This document shows positions 31,089 through 41,712 of a DNA stretch of 45,268 bases, piece by piece. The position numbers were made by a program, and so were the translations under genes. Location of the stretch: assembly GCA_012841145.1 (NCBI GenBank), contig DUVH01000021.1, positions 1 through 45,268 of the forward strand. The letters are read 5' to 3'. Position 1 is the first letter of the stretch, and every line of letters begins with the position of its first letter. This DNA is from Clostridiaceae bacterium. Lineage in GTDB: Bacteria > Bacillota > Clostridia > Saccharofermentanales > DTU023. Under the pieces are notes generated by a model, which worked only from the letters and a program-made list of their open reading frames with translations, did no database searches and was not told where the DNA came from.

Positions 31089-31790
31089 TCAGAGAGAGAA
31101 TGATTTGCGGAAACCTTTTATTCGCACGTCATACGCTCCGAGAAGCGCTTCTTCGAAGGGGAGTTGTCCGTCAAAGCCGATGAGGGAGAAAAGCCACTTT
31201 GTAAAGTGCGGGTTGAGCATCAGGAACGGTCCGAGAAGCTCCGTCGCGAAGAAATGATTGTCGCGGATGCCTTCAATCCGACTTCCGGGAATTGTCCCGT
31301 CTCCATGTGTTAATTGGATAAACGCATATTTTTGTAAATTGCCACAGTGTGTCGTGAATTGCGAGCGAAAGCCCATTACGTCCGCAGACCGGAAGTTGCC
31401 GTAAATGATTTCATTTCTGCGCTCGTATCGATGACAGTATGTGTCGAAAGGAAAAAGACCGAGCGCTTCGATCGTTTTCCCTTCTTCGTACTCAATCGAT
31501 CGTCCGACGAGATCGAGTGCGTTGCCTGCAAAGAAGAACACTACGCCGCGGTCAATCGCATCTCTAAAGTCGCCGCTAAGTCCGCTCCATCGATCAAGGA
31601 CGAGTCTTTGCGACTGCTCCGTCATCGGTCCCATATAAACAAAATCGACGTCGCCTTTCATGAATGCAGGTCGCTCGGGGAAAGCCGTCCGGACAATCTT
31701 TGATTCGCCAAATGTCTGGGCGAGCAGATTCTGTGTGCCGTGTTCTCCGAGGAGATTCGCAAGTTCTCCATACAATATCTCAACTCTCAT
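31089..31790 (-). CDS. gatD: GatD-like glutamine amidotransferase subunit lacking catalytic Cys and His
   Basis: A 233-residue class I (CobB/CobQ-like) amidotransferase homologue, normally supplying ammonia to MurT for lipid II D-Glu amidation. Similarity to GatD is seen in the start VEILYGELANLLGEHG, IDRG before the elbow, EALGLFPFDT, and EGIRDNHFFATELLGPFLMLNP near the end. The nucleophile elbow, usually ICGGYQ, reads FFAGNALDLVG with A88 at the Cys position, and the usual LHGP reads LLGP with L186 at the His position. Glutamine hydrolysis is therefore not expected. The gene starts 4 bp after the murT stop, as in normal murT-gatD operons, and the frame is otherwise intact. Confidence 0.8.
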   Translation of the reverse strand: MRVEILYGELANLLGEHGTQNLLAQTFGESKIVRTAFPERPAFMKGDVDFVYMGPMTEQSQRLVLDRWSGLSGDFRDAIDRGVVFFFAGNALDLVGRSIEYEEGKTIEALGLFPFDTYCHRYERRNEIIYGNFRSADVMGFRSQFTTHCGNLQKYAFIQLTHGDGTIPGSRIEGIRDNHFFATELLGPFLMLNPHFTKWLFSLIGFDGQLPFEEALLGAYDVRIKGFRKSFSL

Positions 31791-31794
31791 GGAA

Positions 31795-33414
31795 TCACTC
31801 CTTTTTCAAGCGCTCATGGAGATGCTTCTCGCGTCTGGTGTTGTCCGTTTTGAGAGCCGTCTTTTCCAAGCGCTCATGGAGATGCTTGTCGCGTCTGGCG
31901 TTGTCCGTCTTGAGAGCCGTCTTTTCCAAGCGCTCATAGAGACGCTTCAGGACGATGCGTGAGATGGGTTCCGAGTAGAGTGAGTAGAGTATCGCGATCG
32001 TCTCCGGTTCCTCTTCAAAGAGTAACGCGTCGGCCGCATCGTGCCTGTCTCGTCGCGTCACAATTTTCCGGTCATCAACTCCCGCAAACAGGAGCGCTAG
32101 GCGAATATCTTCACAGCGATTGCCCGCGACGACCACGCGCGTGATGTCATCATCGTTTAGAAGGCCGAGGTCGGCGTCGAAAATCCATGCGGCATTATCT
32201 TCTGACGTGACCGTATCCGAACTCGTATCGACGAGCAGGATGAACTGCTTTTTCCCCGGTATGGCGTGGACGGCGCTCACCACGCGACTTACCGCGATAG
32301 GGTTTTTCCCTTTGGCGAGCATTCGATAGATACGTTTGTCGCCGACTTTGATTACTTCTCTGCGAGATTTGCCGATGACGATACCGGAGAGAGCCTCAGC
32401 GATCTCATCGCGCGTTCTGCCCGATGTTCTGAACAATGTGATGGCGGCGAGCTCGTTGTAGAGATCGAGGATATTCTCTCCGCGGAACGGGTAACGTTCC
32501 TCGCCGTCTTTCGTGTTGAGCGCGAGCATCTCGGTGTCCTGTAACTTGTTGATCGGCAACGCATCACGCGAGCCGTCAGCAAAGACCGCTTTCGTGTTGA
32601 GCGCGAGCGTATCGGCGTCCTGTAACTTGTTGATCGGCAATGCATCACGCGAGCCGGCCGCAAGAACCGCTGTGATCTCATAGTCCGGGATGAGCGAGTG
32701 CCATCCGCAAGCTTCACAACGCGATCGCCCGATATGGTGATACCGGATAAAAGAATCTGTCAGCGGGCCGTGGCAGCGAGGGCAGAGCACAACATCGCGT
32801 ATCTGACTTTCGGTGATCGCCTTCTCGCCGGGAAGGCGCGCAATGCCGAATGACGTATGCGACCGGCCGATAGCCAAATTCTGCGACAAAAGGTCGTCGG
32901 CATTAACGATGACGTGCGTGCCGGCAGGAATGCTCTCATTTAATAGGTTATAGATAAACTCGCCGTGGCCGTTTCTCAAATAAGATTCACGGAAGAGATT
33001 CGTGACGATGAGGTAATCGGGATGAACCGCTCTAAATATGATGCGCGTCAGCCGCTCGTCAATTTCGAGGATGGCGAGCGGGAGTTTCTTTTTTCCTGTC
33101 AAGGTGGTCGCGTCGAGGAGCGTTGTGATGATGCCCTCTTCGATATTGCTCCCGTACGCGTTGTGCGCAAACGTCAACCCGAGAGTTCTCGCCAGATCGG
33201 CGACCATGTTGGCAACCGTCGTTTTGCCGTTCGTCCCCGTGACAGCGATGATCTTGTCAGGTTTTTCGATACGCATGAGAAAATCGGGGCACAGCTTCTT
33301 GGCAAGCTGTCCGGGAAAGTGAGTTCCTTTCAGACGTAAGAGCTTCATAAAGACTCGCGTCGCCCGCACAAACAGGATTGACGCGATAAAACGGATGGAA
33401 CGTCGCGATTTCAC
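31795..33414 (-). CDS. murT: MurT-like Mur-ligase subunit (lipid II isoglutaminyl synthase) with tandem repeat insertions
   Basis: A Mur-ligase-like protein that with GatD amidates D-Glu of lipid II. Seen: RGTHFPG-type start (LKGTHFPGQLAKKLCPDFL), P-loop VTGTNGKTTVANM, zinc ribbon CPRC...CEAC, and WIFDADLG near the C-terminal catalytic Asp. At 539 residues it is about 100 longer than usual: an 81-bp in-frame duplication follows the zinc ribbon (27 residues twice, with RDALPINKLQD) and a 60-bp one makes up the C-terminus (HERLEKTALKTDN twice plus a partial). GTG 33414 behind GGGAGAG is chosen; the longer ATG start would overlap the rpoB promoter. Divergent from rpoB. Confidence 0.88.
   Translation of the reverse strand: MKSRRSIRFIASILFVRATRVFMKLLRLKGTHFPGQLAKKLCPDFLMRIEKPDKIIAVTGTNGKTTVANMVADLARTLGLTFAHNAYGSNIEEGIITTLLDATTLTGKKKLPLAILEIDERLTRIIFRAVHPDYLIVTNLFRESYLRNGHGEFIYNLLNESIPAGTHVIVNADDLLSQNLAIGRSHTSFGIARLPGEKAITESQIRDVVLCPRCHGPLTDSFIRYHHIGRSRCEACGWHSLIPDYEITAVLAAGSRDALPINKLQDADTLALNTKAVFADGSRDALPINKLQDTEMLALNTKDGEERYPFRGENILDLYNELAAITLFRTSGRTRDEIAEALSGIVIGKSRREVIKVGDKRIYRMLAKGKNPIAVSRVVSAVHAIPGKKQFILLVDTSSDTVTSEDNAAWIFDADLGLLNDDDITRVVVAGNRCEDIRLALLFAGVDDRKIVTRRDRHDAADALLFEEEPETIAILYSLYSEPISRIVLKRLYERLEKTALKTDNARRDKHLHERLEKTALKTDNTRREKHLHERLKKE
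31801..31947 (-). repeat. 60-bp tandem repeats at the murT 3' end
   Basis: Units 31801-31860 and 31861-31920 differ at few bases, with a partial unit 31921-31947. They encode 20-residue charged helices (LHERLEKTALKTDN...) after the end of the conserved MurT domain. Confidence 0.95.
32509..32670 (-). repeat. 81-bp tandem duplication inside murT
   Basis: Units 32509-32589 and 32590-32670 encode AVxAxGSRDALPINKLQD followed by xxxLALNTK, 27 residues each. They lie between the zinc ribbon and the central domain continuation. Confidence 0.95.
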
Positions 33415-33443
33415 AAAAACTCTCCCAAAAAATAAAAAAGCTG

Positions 33444-33472
33444 TTGACTCGCAAGCCAAAGCGTGTTAGAAT
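33444..33472 (+). promoter_or_regulatory. Sigma-A promoter of rpoBC
   Basis: TTGACT (33444-33449), 17-bp spacer, TAGAAT (33467-33472): five of six matches in each hexamer. It lies 166 bp upstream of the rpoB ATG and overlaps the long-start alternative of murT. Confidence 0.75.
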
Positions 33473-33510
33473 CGTCTGATGTGTCGCAAGGCTTGTTTTG
33501 TTGTGCCCAT

Positions 33511-33548
33511 CTTGTCAAAGAAAACGGGCCGCGAAGTCTTTCGACAAG
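33511..33548 (+). promoter_or_regulatory. Hairpin in the rpoB 5' leader
   Basis: CTTGTC (33511-33516) pairs with GACAAG (33543-33548), extended by AAAGA/TCTTT with a bulge. It lies about 35 bases into the predicted transcript. A regulatory role, such as attenuation or autoregulation, is possible but unproven; no T-tract follows. Confidence 0.4.
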
Positions 33549-33637
33549 GTAATTATATCACGTAGGACAGCATCGTCAATGCCGGTTGTCGGTGCATCTG
33601 CCATAAAATGCCGGTTCGATTTGTGAGGTGAACGCCA

Positions 33638-36600
33638 ATGGTAAAGCCCGTTCAATATGGACGCGTGCAGAGAATGTCATATTCAAAGATTGACGAAATC
33701 CTCGATATACCTGATTTGCTAGAAATTCAAAAAAGCAGTTATCAATGGTTCCTCGATGAAGGACTCATGGAAGTTCTTGAGGAGGCATCGCCCATTTCCG
33801 ACTTTTCAGGTGATATCGAGCTTTCTTTTGTCGATCGCGAGTTTGACATTGACAATCCAACGTATTCGATTGAAGAGTGTAAGGAACGAGACGCCAATTA
33901 CGCGGCGAAGCTAAATATGAAAGTCCGTCTGCATGATCGTAAGACGGGCGTTATGAAAGAGTCGGATGTCTACGTCGGTGAATTTCCGATTATGACGGAA
34001 ACGGGGAGCTTTATTATCAACGGAGCCGAGCGTGTCATCATCAGCCAGCTCGTCCGTTCTCCCGGCGCCTATTTCGACATCACACGTGACAAGAACGACG
34101 TTGAGCTCTACACTGCCCAAGTGATCCCGAATCGCGGCGCCTGGATCGAGTTTGAGTCGGACGCCAAACGCCTTCTCTGGGTTCGCGTCGATCGCCAGAG
34201 GAAATTCCATTTGACGATCTTCCTCCGCGCTCTCGGTATTGGGACGGATGAGGAGATCATCGATGTATTGGGCGAAGAAGAATCGCTCCTCTTGACCATG
34301 CAAAAAGACGGTTGTAAGACGAGTGACGAGGGACTTCAGGAGATGTTCCGCAAACTTCGTTCGGGAGAGGTATATACGCGTGAAGGCGCGCAGGCGCTTT
34401 TGCACAATAATTTCTTTAATCCCAACCGCTACGATCTTGCGAAGGTCGGTGTCTATAAGCTGAATAAAAAACTCGCGATCGCACAACGTCTCGTCGGTCA
34501 CGTCGCCGCCGAAGATATCATCGCCGATGATGGCGAAGTTCTCGTTCTCGCCGACGAAATTATCACGAGAGAGGCGGCGGAGGCCATTCAGCAGGCGGGA
34601 ATTAACAGTGTCGATGTTTTCCCGATCCACAGGATGGGTGATACGGTAACGCAGTTTGATCATCGTCTCCGTATCGTCGGCAATGAGCGCGTCGATGCGC
34701 GATATTTTCTCGAGCGCTACGTCAAGGCTGACGTTCTCGACAATATCGACTTTGAAGAGCTCGGTGTGACGGAAAGTGTCTACACGCCGGTGCTCCGCGA
34801 AATTGTGGAAGAAGTGCTTGAAGCGCCGGAGCAGGAAGAGAAGCTTCGTGCACTCCTCGACTCGAGAAAGAACGAGTTGATTCCGCGCCATCTGACGCTT
34901 CACGATATTCTCGCCACGATGAGTTACTACATCGGACTCGAGTACGGCGTCGGTGAGCGAGACGATATTGACCACCTCGGCAACCGCCGTATTCGTTCTG
35001 TCGGTGAACTCCTGCAGAACCAGATGCGTATCGGTTTTTCGCGTATGGATCGCGTCGTGCGCGAGCGCATGCAAACGATACCCGATATTTCCTCGACGAC
35101 GCCGAAAGACATCGTCAATACGCGTCCGATTTCTGCCGCCATCAAAGAATTCTTCGGTTCAAGCCAGCTTTCGCAGTTTATGGATCAGCCGAATCCCTTG
35201 GCGGAGATGACGCATAAACGCCGCCTCTCGGCGCTCGGCCCGGGCGGTCTTTCGCGCGAGCGCGCCAACTTCGAAGTGCGTGACGTCCACTCGTCCCACT
35301 ATGGCCGCATGTGTCCGATCGAGACGCCTGAGGGACCGAACATCGGTCTGATCAACTCGCTTGCGACCTATGCGCGCATCAATCGCTACGGATTTATCGA
35401 AACACCATACCGCATCTACGATAAATCAAAAGGCATCGTAACGAGTGAAGTTCGCTATTTTACTGCCGACGAAGAGGACCAATTCTACATCGCGCAAGCG
35501 AACGAGCCTCTCGATGAGGATGGTCGTTTCATCAATAAAAAGATTTCCTGTCGTTTCCGCGACGAGTTCTTTGAGCTTGATCCGGATAAAGTCGACTTGA
35601 TGGACGTATCGCCGAAACAGCTCGTTTCGGTGGCGACGTCACTTATCCCGTTCCTCGGCAACGACGACGCGAACCGTGCCCTGATGGGCTCGAATATGCA
35701 GCGTCAGGCAGTTCCTTTGATCGAAACGGAAGCGCCTATCATCGGTACGGGAATGGAACACCGCGCGGCGAAAGACTCAGGTGTCTGTGTCGTCGCCAAA
35801 ACTGACGGAATCGTTGATCATGTTGCAGGAGACCGAATCGTCGTAAGCGGAGCAGATGGCGTTAATCAATACTATCCGCTCAAAAAATATACGCGCTCGA
35901 ACCAGGGAACCTGTATCAACCAGAAGCCGCTTGTCAAGGTCGGCGATACTGTTAAGGCGGGCGATATTATCGCCGACGGTCCGTCGGTCGATAACGGTGA
36001 GCTCGCATTGGGCCGCAACGTATTGATCGGGTTCATGATGTGGGAAGGCTACAACTACGAAGACGCCATTTTGCTTAGCGAACGACTGGTGCGAGACGAC
36101 GTCTATACATCGATCCATATCGCCGAGTATGAGTGCGAGGCGCGCGACACGAAGCTCGGTCCGGAAGAGATTACGCGTGAAATTCCGAACGTTGCCGATG
36201 ACGCGTTGAAAGACCTCGACGAAGAAGGCGTCGTCCGCATCGGTGCGGAAGTACACGCAGGCGATATCCTCGTCGGTAAAGTGACACCGAAGGGCGAAAC
36301 GGAACTGACGCCTGAAGAGCGCCTCTATCGCGCCATTTTCGGTGAGAAAGTGCGCGAAGTCCGCGATACGTCTGTACGCGTCCCGCACGGCGAGTCGGGT
36401 GTTGTCGTCGACATCAAGATCTTTACGCGCGATCATGATGAGCAGCTGAAACACGGCGTGACGAAACTCGTCCGCGTCTACGTTGCGCAAAAACGCAAGA
36501 TCTCGGTAGGAGACAAGATGGCGGGGCGTCACGGAAACAAGGGCGTCGTCGCCAAGATACTGCCTGAAGAAGATATGCCCTTCCTGCCTGACGGCACACC

Positions 36601-37423
36601 GCTTGACATCGTGCTCAATCCGCTCGGCGTACCGTCGCGTATGAACGTCGGACAGTTGCTCGAGGTTCATCTCGGTGCCGCCGCCAACAAGCTCGGCTGG
36701 AAAGTCGCCACTCCCGTCTTTGATGGCGCTGATGAACAGGATGTCGTCAATGCCTTCATTGAGGCAGGCATGGAGACAGACGGGAAGACTGTCCTGTACG
36801 ACGGACGAACGGGCGAACCGTTTGAAAATCGCGTTACGGTAGGCATCATGTACTACATGAAACTGCTCCACCTCGTCGATGATAAAATCCACGCTCGGTC
36901 CATCGGTCCGTATTCGCTCGTCACTCAGCAGCCGCTCGGCGGTAAAGCGCAGTTCGGCGGTCAGCGTTTCGGCGAAATGGAAGTCTGGGCACTTGAAGCA
37001 TATGGAGCTGCGTACACGTTGCAGGAGATTTTGACCGTTAAATCGGACGACATCTGGGGTCGGACGAAGACATATGAGGCGATTGTCAAGGGTGAGAACA
37101 TCCCCGAGCCCGGTATCCCCGAGGCATTCAAGGTCTTGATTAAAGAACTTCAATCGCTTTGTCTCGACGTTCATATCCTTTCAGATCTGAATGAAGAACT
37201 GCCGATCCCCGAAGGCGATGAAGATGATCGGGAAGCGGAAGGAACGATCACCGGCCGCACATTGGCCGACCTCGCCGGTATTGAGACGATCGGAGAAATC
37301 TTCGACGCCGACGGGTTCGCGGAAGGTCTTCTCGATGAAGAGGGCGGCGTCCTCGAAGATGAAGATGAGGACACCGAAGAATTCGATCAGCTTGAAGACA
37401 CTGAGGATGAAAATATAGGATAA
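33638..37423 (+). CDS. rpoB: DNA-directed RNA polymerase subunit beta
   Basis: The 1261-residue beta subunit of RNA polymerase, forming the active cleft with beta prime. The start [20 protein letters not shown] follows GAGGTGAACGCCA. The rifampicin region reads [20 protein letters not shown] then [13 protein letters not shown], with the D, H and S residues of the drug-sensitive form kept. [31 protein letters not shown] and [24 protein letters not shown] are all present. The C-terminus adds an acidic tail ([19 protein letters not shown]). Upstream lies divergent murT rather than rplJ-rplL, which usually precede rpoB in Bacillota. rpoC follows after 12 bp. Confidence 0.98.
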   Translation: MVKPVQYGRVQRMSYSKIDEILDIPDLLEIQKSSYQWFLDEGLMEVLEEASPISDFSGDIELSFVDREFDIDNPTYSIEECKERDANYAAKLNMKVRLHDRKTGVMKESDVYVGEFPIMTETGSFIINGAERVIISQLVRSPGAYFDITRDKNDVELYTAQVIPNRGAWIEFESDAKRLLWVRVDRQRKFHLTIFLRALGIGTDEEIIDVLGEEESLLLTMQKDGCKTSDEGLQEMFRKLRSGEVYTREGAQALLHNNFFNPNRYDLAKVGVYKLNKKLAIAQRLVGHVAAEDIIADDGEVLVLADEIITREAAEAIQQAGINSVDVFPIHRMGDTVTQFDHRLRIVGNERVDARYFLERYVKADVLDNIDFEELGVTESVYTPVLREIVEEVLEAPEQEEKLRALLDSRKNELIPRHLTLHDILATMSYYIGLEYGVGERDDIDHLGNRRIRSVGELLQNQMRIGFSRMDRVVRERMQTIPDISSTTPKDIVNTRPISAAIKEFFGSSQLSQFMDQPNPLAEMTHKRRLSALGPGGLSRERANFEVRDVHSSHYGRMCPIETPEGPNIGLINSLATYARINRYGFIETPYRIYDKSKGIVTSEVRYFTADEEDQFYIAQANEPLDEDGRFINKKISCRFRDEFFELDPDKVDLMDVSPKQLVSVATSLIPFLGNDDANRALMGSNMQRQAVPLIETEAPIIGTGMEHRAAKDSGVCVVAKTDGIVDHVAGDRIVVSGADGVNQYYPLKKYTRSNQGTCINQKPLVKVGDTVKAGDIIADGPSVDNGELALGRNVLIGFMMWEGYNYEDAILLSERLVRDDVYTSIHIAEYECEARDTKLGPEEITREIPNVADDALKDLDEEGVVRIGAEVHAGDILVGKVTPKGETELTPEERLYRAIFGEKVREVRDTSVRVPHGESGVVVDIKIFTRDHDEQLKHGVTKLVRVYVAQKRKISVGDKMAGRHGNKGVVAKILPEEDMPFLPDGTPLDIVLNPLGVPSRMNVGQLLEVHLGAAANKLGWKVATPVFDGADEQDVVNAFIEAGMETDGKTVLYDGRTGEPFENRVTVGIMYYMKLLHLVDDKIHARSIGPYSLVTQQPLGGKAQFGGQRFGEMEVWALEAYGAAYTLQEILTVKSDDIWGRTKTYEAIVKGENIPEPGIPEAFKVLIKELQSLCLDVHILSDLNEELPIPEGDEDDREAEGTITGRTLADLAGIETIGEIFDADGFAEGLLDEEGGVLEDEDEDTEEFDQLEDTEDENIG

Positions 37424-37435
37424 GGAGGCTGCACA

Positions 37436-40400
37436 ATGTCTGAAATGGGAAATTTTGAAGCACTCGGCATCGGCCTCGCTTCTCCGGAAAAAATTCTCGC
37501 TTGGTCGAAAGGCGAAGTGAAGAAACCGGAAACGATTAATTATCGGACACTTAAACCGGAAACGGACGGTCTGTTTTGTGAGAAGATTTTCGGACCTTCT
37601 CGAGACTGGGAATGTTTCTGTGGTAAATACAAAACGAAACGTTACCGCGGCATTATCTGCGACAAGTGCGGCGTCGAAGTGACGCTGGCCAAAGTCCGCC
37701 GTGAGCGTATGGGTCATATACGCCTTGCCGCGCCCGTAACGCATATCTGGTACTATCGCGGAATTCCGAGCCGCATGGGGCTCATCCTCGATATGTCGCC
37801 GCGCAATCTCGAAAAGATCATTTATTTTGCGGCTTACATTGTGATTGATCCGGGCGAGACATCGTTCGCCAAGATGCAAATCATTAATGAGCGCGATTAC
37901 CGTGAAGCCGTTCAGATTTACGGTCGCAATTCTTTCGTCGCCAAGATGGGGGCGGAGGCGATTCGCGATTTGCTCGCCGACATTGACATCGAAGCTCTTG
38001 CGAAGAGCCTTCGCGAGGAACTTGAAGCCGGCGCGCGCGGTCAGCGCAAGCAGCGTATCATCAAGCGCCTTGAAGTCGTCGAGGCGTTCAGGAATTCAGG
38101 TCATCAGCCGAGCTGGATGGTGCTCGATGTCCTGCCCGTCCTGCCGCCCGATCTTCGTCCTATGGTCGAGCTCGACGGCGGACGTTTCGCGACATCGGAC
38201 TTGAACGACCTCTACCGCCGTGTGATCAACCGTAACAACAGGCTGAACAAACTTCTGCAGCTGGGTGCGCCGAACATCATCGTTCGCAACGAAAAGCGAA
38301 TGCTGCAGGAAGCCGTCGATGCCCTGATCGATAACGGACGTCGCGGACGCCCCGTCACCGGCGCCGGAAACAGACCGCTGAAATCGCTCTCCGACCTGTT
38401 AAAAGGTAAGCAAGGGCGTTTCCGTCAGAACTTGCTCGGTAAGCGCGTCGACTATTCAGGACGTTCCGTTATCGTCGTCGGTCCCGAGCTGAAGCTGCAC
38501 CAGTGCGGTCTCCCGAAAGAGATGGCGCTTGAGCTGTTCAAGCCGTTCGTCATGCGCGAAATCATGCGCCACGGCTATGCGCAGAACATCAAGTCGGCCC
38601 GCAGACAAGTTGAGCGCGGAGGTGATATCGTCTGGGATATGCTGGATGAAGTCATCAAGGACCATCCCGTTCTTCTCAACCGTGCGCCGACGTTGCACAG
38701 ACTCGGCATTCAAGCATTTGAACCGATTCTCGTGGAGGGCAGAGCCATTCATCTGCACCCGCTCGTCTGTACGGCTTTTAACGCCGACTTTGACGGCGAC
38801 CAGATGCCGGTACACGTACCGCTTTCCGCTGAAGCGCAGGCAGAGGCGCGCTACTTGATGCTGTCATCGAACAACCTGTTGAAGCCGCAGGATGGCAAAC
38901 CCGTTACGGTGCCGACGCAGGATATGGTTCTCGGGTGTTACTACTTGACAATCGAGAAGCCGAATCCCGACGTGCCTGAAGATGCTCCGCCGCGCGCTTT
39001 TTCAAGTGTCGAGGAGGCCGAAATGGCATACGGCGAAGGGATGATCACGCTAGGTCAGAAGATTCGCGTGCTCCGGGAAGTTGAGCGTGACGGAAAGCTC
39101 TATCGCGGAATCGTAGATTCAACGCTCGGGCGTTTCCTGTTTAACAGCATCATTCCGCAAGATCTCGGTTTTGTCGAGCGCGGCGATGATGATGCGAGCC
39201 AGGTTGCCCTCGAGTGCGATTTCGTCGTCGGGAAGAGGGAATTGGCCGTCATTATTGAGCGATGCATCGACGTTCGGGGCATCACGGAGACGGCGGCAGT
39301 CCTTGACGAGATCAAGGAAATGGGTTTCCACTACGCGACGGTGGGAGGCGTTTCGATCGGCATTTTCGATATGGTCGTCCCCGAAGTCAAAGAGAAATTG
39401 ATCGCTGTTGCGGAAGAACGCGTTGAATTTATCAACAAACAGTACCAGCTGGGATTGCTGAACGAAAACGGGCGCTACGAAGCCGTCGTCGGTATCTGGC
39501 GTAAAACGACGGACGATATCACCGAAGCTCTTAAAGAGAGACTCGGTATCTATAACCCGATCTACATGATGTCGCAATCGGGCGCAAGAGGAAATATCGA
39601 CCAGATCAAGCAGTTGGCGGGTATCCGCGGTAATATGACCGATACTTCGGGACGCACGATCGAGATTCCGATCAAGTCGAACCTCCGCGAGGGGATGAAC
39701 GTACTCGAGTTCTTTATCTCGTCGCACGGTGCCCGTAAATCGCTTTCCGATACCGCGTTGAAAACGGCCGACTCAGGATATTTGACGAGACGTCTCGTCG
39801 ACATTTCGCAAGACGTCATTATCAGAACTGAGGACTGCGGAACAGAAGATTACGTCGAAGTTTCGCCTGTCGTCGTCGGCGGTAAAGTCAAGCGCGTCGT
39901 CGAGAAACTCGCCGATCGTATTGAAGGACGCTTTGCCGCATTGCCGGTTCTCCATCCCGAGACGGGCGAAGTGCTCGTCAACAAGGGCGAGATGATCAGT
40001 AATACGATGGCGACGAAGATTGAACAGCTCAACATCAGCAAAGTGGCGATCAGGAGCAACCTCACATGCCAGTGCGACAAAGGCGTCTGTGCGAAATGCT
40101 ACGGACGTAACCTCGCGACAGGCGGCCTTGCCGTCGTCGGAGAGGCTGTCGGCATCATGGCTGCGCAATCGATCGGTGAGCCTGGAACGCAGCTGACCAT
40201 GCGTACGTTCCACACGGGCGGTATCGCGTCGGGCGGTGACATCACACAGGGTCTCCCGCGCGTTGAAGAGCTGTTTGAAGCGAGAAAGCCGAAAGGTCAG
40301 GCGATTATCTCCGAGGTAGGCGGGACGGTTCAAGTCGTCGAGACGGAGAAGCGTCGTCGTGAAGTCACCGTGACGTCTGAAGACGGCCAGTCGAAGACGT

Positions 40401-41239
40401 ATTCCATTCCGATTTCGACGCCTCTTATCGTCGATACCGGTGATGTTATTGAAGCCGGCGACCTCCTCACGGACGGCTCCGTCAACCCGCACGACATCAT
40501 GAAAATAAAGGGTGCCCGCGGTGTCCAAAAATACATCATCGCAGAGGTTCTCAAAGTCTATAAAAATAACGGCGTTGAGATCAACGACAAGCACATTGAG
40601 ATTATCGTGAGGCAGATGTTGCGCAAGTACAGGATTGAAGATCCCGGCGATACGCAGCTGTTGACCGGAAGCACGGTTGATATGTCGGAATACCGCAGCG
40701 CCAATAAACTTGCGAAGGAACAGGGTCTTGAACCCGCTACGGGAACGCAAATCCTGCTCGGTATCACGAAGGCGTCGCTTGCGACAGAGTCGTTCTTGTC
40801 CGCCGCTTCTTTCCAAGAGACGACACGCGTCCTGACAGACGCCGCCGTCAAAGGCAAGATCGATCCGCTTGAAGGTCTGAAAGAAAACGTCATCATCGGC
40901 AAACTTATTCCCGCCGGAACAGGCTTGAAGCGCTACCGCGAGATCAGCGCTGTTCCTGTCGTGCCCGCCAACATGCCGCTACTCAATGCGACGGTCGATG
41001 ATAAGATCTTCCGCACCGAATACGAACAACGCGCACTTGACCTCGGGTTCGTGCAGGACACAAAAGAAGAATTCGAATCATACATGAAATCACGCGGATT
41101 CAGCCCCGAGGAATATCAGGACGCATGGTCCTTCGACTTGGAGCCGTCACGGAGCGAAAGTCCTTTGATCGAAGAATACAATCCGCTGCTCGAACTGTTC
41201 GACTTCTCGAATACTTCGGCGGAAGACGCGGGACACTGA
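37436..41239 (+). CDS. rpoC: DNA-directed RNA polymerase subunit beta prime
   Basis: The 1267-residue catalytic subunit. Zinc site 1 is CFCGKYK...CDKCG near residues 62-80; the active site NADFDGDQM carries the three Mg-binding aspartates; the bridge helix/trigger loop region is around [19 protein letters not shown]; zinc site 2 is C...[32 protein letters not shown] follows. ATAAGGAGGCTGCAC precedes the ATG, so it has its own strong ribosome binding site within the rpoBC operon. No large lineage insertion is evident. A strong terminator follows at 29 bp. Confidence 0.98.
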   Translation: MSEMGNFEALGIGLASPEKILAWSKGEVKKPETINYRTLKPETDGLFCEKIFGPSRDWECFCGKYKTKRYRGIICDKCGVEVTLAKVRRERMGHIRLAAPVTHIWYYRGIPSRMGLILDMSPRNLEKIIYFAAYIVIDPGETSFAKMQIINERDYREAVQIYGRNSFVAKMGAEAIRDLLADIDIEALAKSLREELEAGARGQRKQRIIKRLEVVEAFRNSGHQPSWMVLDVLPVLPPDLRPMVELDGGRFATSDLNDLYRRVINRNNRLNKLLQLGAPNIIVRNEKRMLQEAVDALIDNGRRGRPVTGAGNRPLKSLSDLLKGKQGRFRQNLLGKRVDYSGRSVIVVGPELKLHQCGLPKEMALELFKPFVMREIMRHGYAQNIKSARRQVERGGDIVWDMLDEVIKDHPVLLNRAPTLHRLGIQAFEPILVEGRAIHLHPLVCTAFNADFDGDQMPVHVPLSAEAQAEARYLMLSSNNLLKPQDGKPVTVPTQDMVLGCYYLTIEKPNPDVPEDAPPRAFSSVEEAEMAYGEGMITLGQKIRVLREVERDGKLYRGIVDSTLGRFLFNSIIPQDLGFVERGDDDASQVALECDFVVGKRELAVIIERCIDVRGITETAAVLDEIKEMGFHYATVGGVSIGIFDMVVPEVKEKLIAVAEERVEFINKQYQLGLLNENGRYEAVVGIWRKTTDDITEALKERLGIYNPIYMMSQSGARGNIDQIKQLAGIRGNMTDTSGRTIEIPIKSNLREGMNVLEFFISSHGARKSLSDTALKTADSGYLTRRLVDISQDVIIRTEDCGTEDYVEVSPVVVGGKVKRVVEKLADRIEGRFAALPVLHPETGEVLVNKGEMISNTMATKIEQLNISKVAIRSNLTCQCDKGVCAKCYGRNLATGGLAVVGEAVGIMAAQSIGEPGTQLTMRTFHTGGIASGGDITQGLPRVEELFEARKPKGQAIISEVGGTVQVVETEKRRREVTVTSEDGQSKTYSIPISTPLIVDTGDVIEAGDLLTDGSVNPHDIMKIKGARGVQKYIIAEVLKVYKNNGVEINDKHIEIIVRQMLRKYRIEDPGDTQLLTGSTVDMSEYRSANKLAKEQGLEPATGTQILLGITKASLATESFLSAASFQETTRVLTDAAVKGKIDPLEGLKENVIIGKLIPAGTGLKRYREISAVPVVPANMPLLNATVDDKIFRTEYEQRALDLGFVQDTKEEFESYMKSRGFSPEEYQDAWSFDLEPSRSESPLIEEYNPLLELFDFSNTSAEDAGH

Positions 41240-41267
41240 GAAGCTATCGGCAATTAGAGAATTATTT

Positions 41268-41297
41268 AAGGGGGTGCCTCAAAAGAGGCGCCCCTTT
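41268..41297 (+). terminator. Intrinsic terminator of rpoBC
   Basis: GGGGTGCCTC (41271-41280), loop AAAA, GAGGCGCCCC (41285-41294), then TTT and further T-rich sequence. Shares the GGGGgtgYCTCAAAA pattern with other terminators here. Confidence 0.88.
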
Positions 41298-41454
41298 CAC
41301 TTTTAGGACGACACAAATATGAAATCTGCTGACCTATTTGCGGATATTTATAAATAGCCCGACAGAAATAGGTGTTGATTAGTTTTATTTCAAATAGCAC
41401 TCAAGAATAATCAAGCTATTATCAAGCTTTACGTATAGTTTACTTTGAATGACA

Positions 41455-41483
41455 TTGCGGATTATATACATATAGGATAAAAT
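41455..41483 (+). promoter_or_regulatory. Candidate promoter of the LRR gene
   Basis: TTGCGG (41455-41460), 17-bp spacer, TAAAAT (41478-41483), in an AT-rich stretch 230 bp upstream of the LRR start. The rest of the 41298-41712 gap shows no supported gene. Confidence 0.35.
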
Positions 41484-41712
41484 GCCTTTAATTGATAGTA
41501 GACAGGTTAAATCGATATGACTGTTCTGTTCGGCAGAAGCGCCTGTCTATTTCTTTTAAGTAGTGATATTGGTTCGAGGATTGGGATTGCTTTTAGGAGA
41601 GTAGGTGCGTATTTTTGTTGCGCCATTACTCTTTCTGTATTGTGGAGATTTAGTGGAATAGCCTTCAAATGTAGACGTAAACGAGCAGATAAGGGAACGA
41701 GGAGACAAAAGA

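Noticed and set aside
35777-37174. 465-residue ORF antisense to rpoB, and similar long antisense frames opposite metG, the Mo enzyme and rpoC
   Set aside because: These are typical shadows of GC-biased third positions in strongly coding genes; sense frames match known families completely.
41319-41357. 12-codon ORF MKSADLFADIYK after the rpoC terminator, considered as a remnant of an Rpn-like gene
   Set aside because: Too short to support, with no further homology around it.
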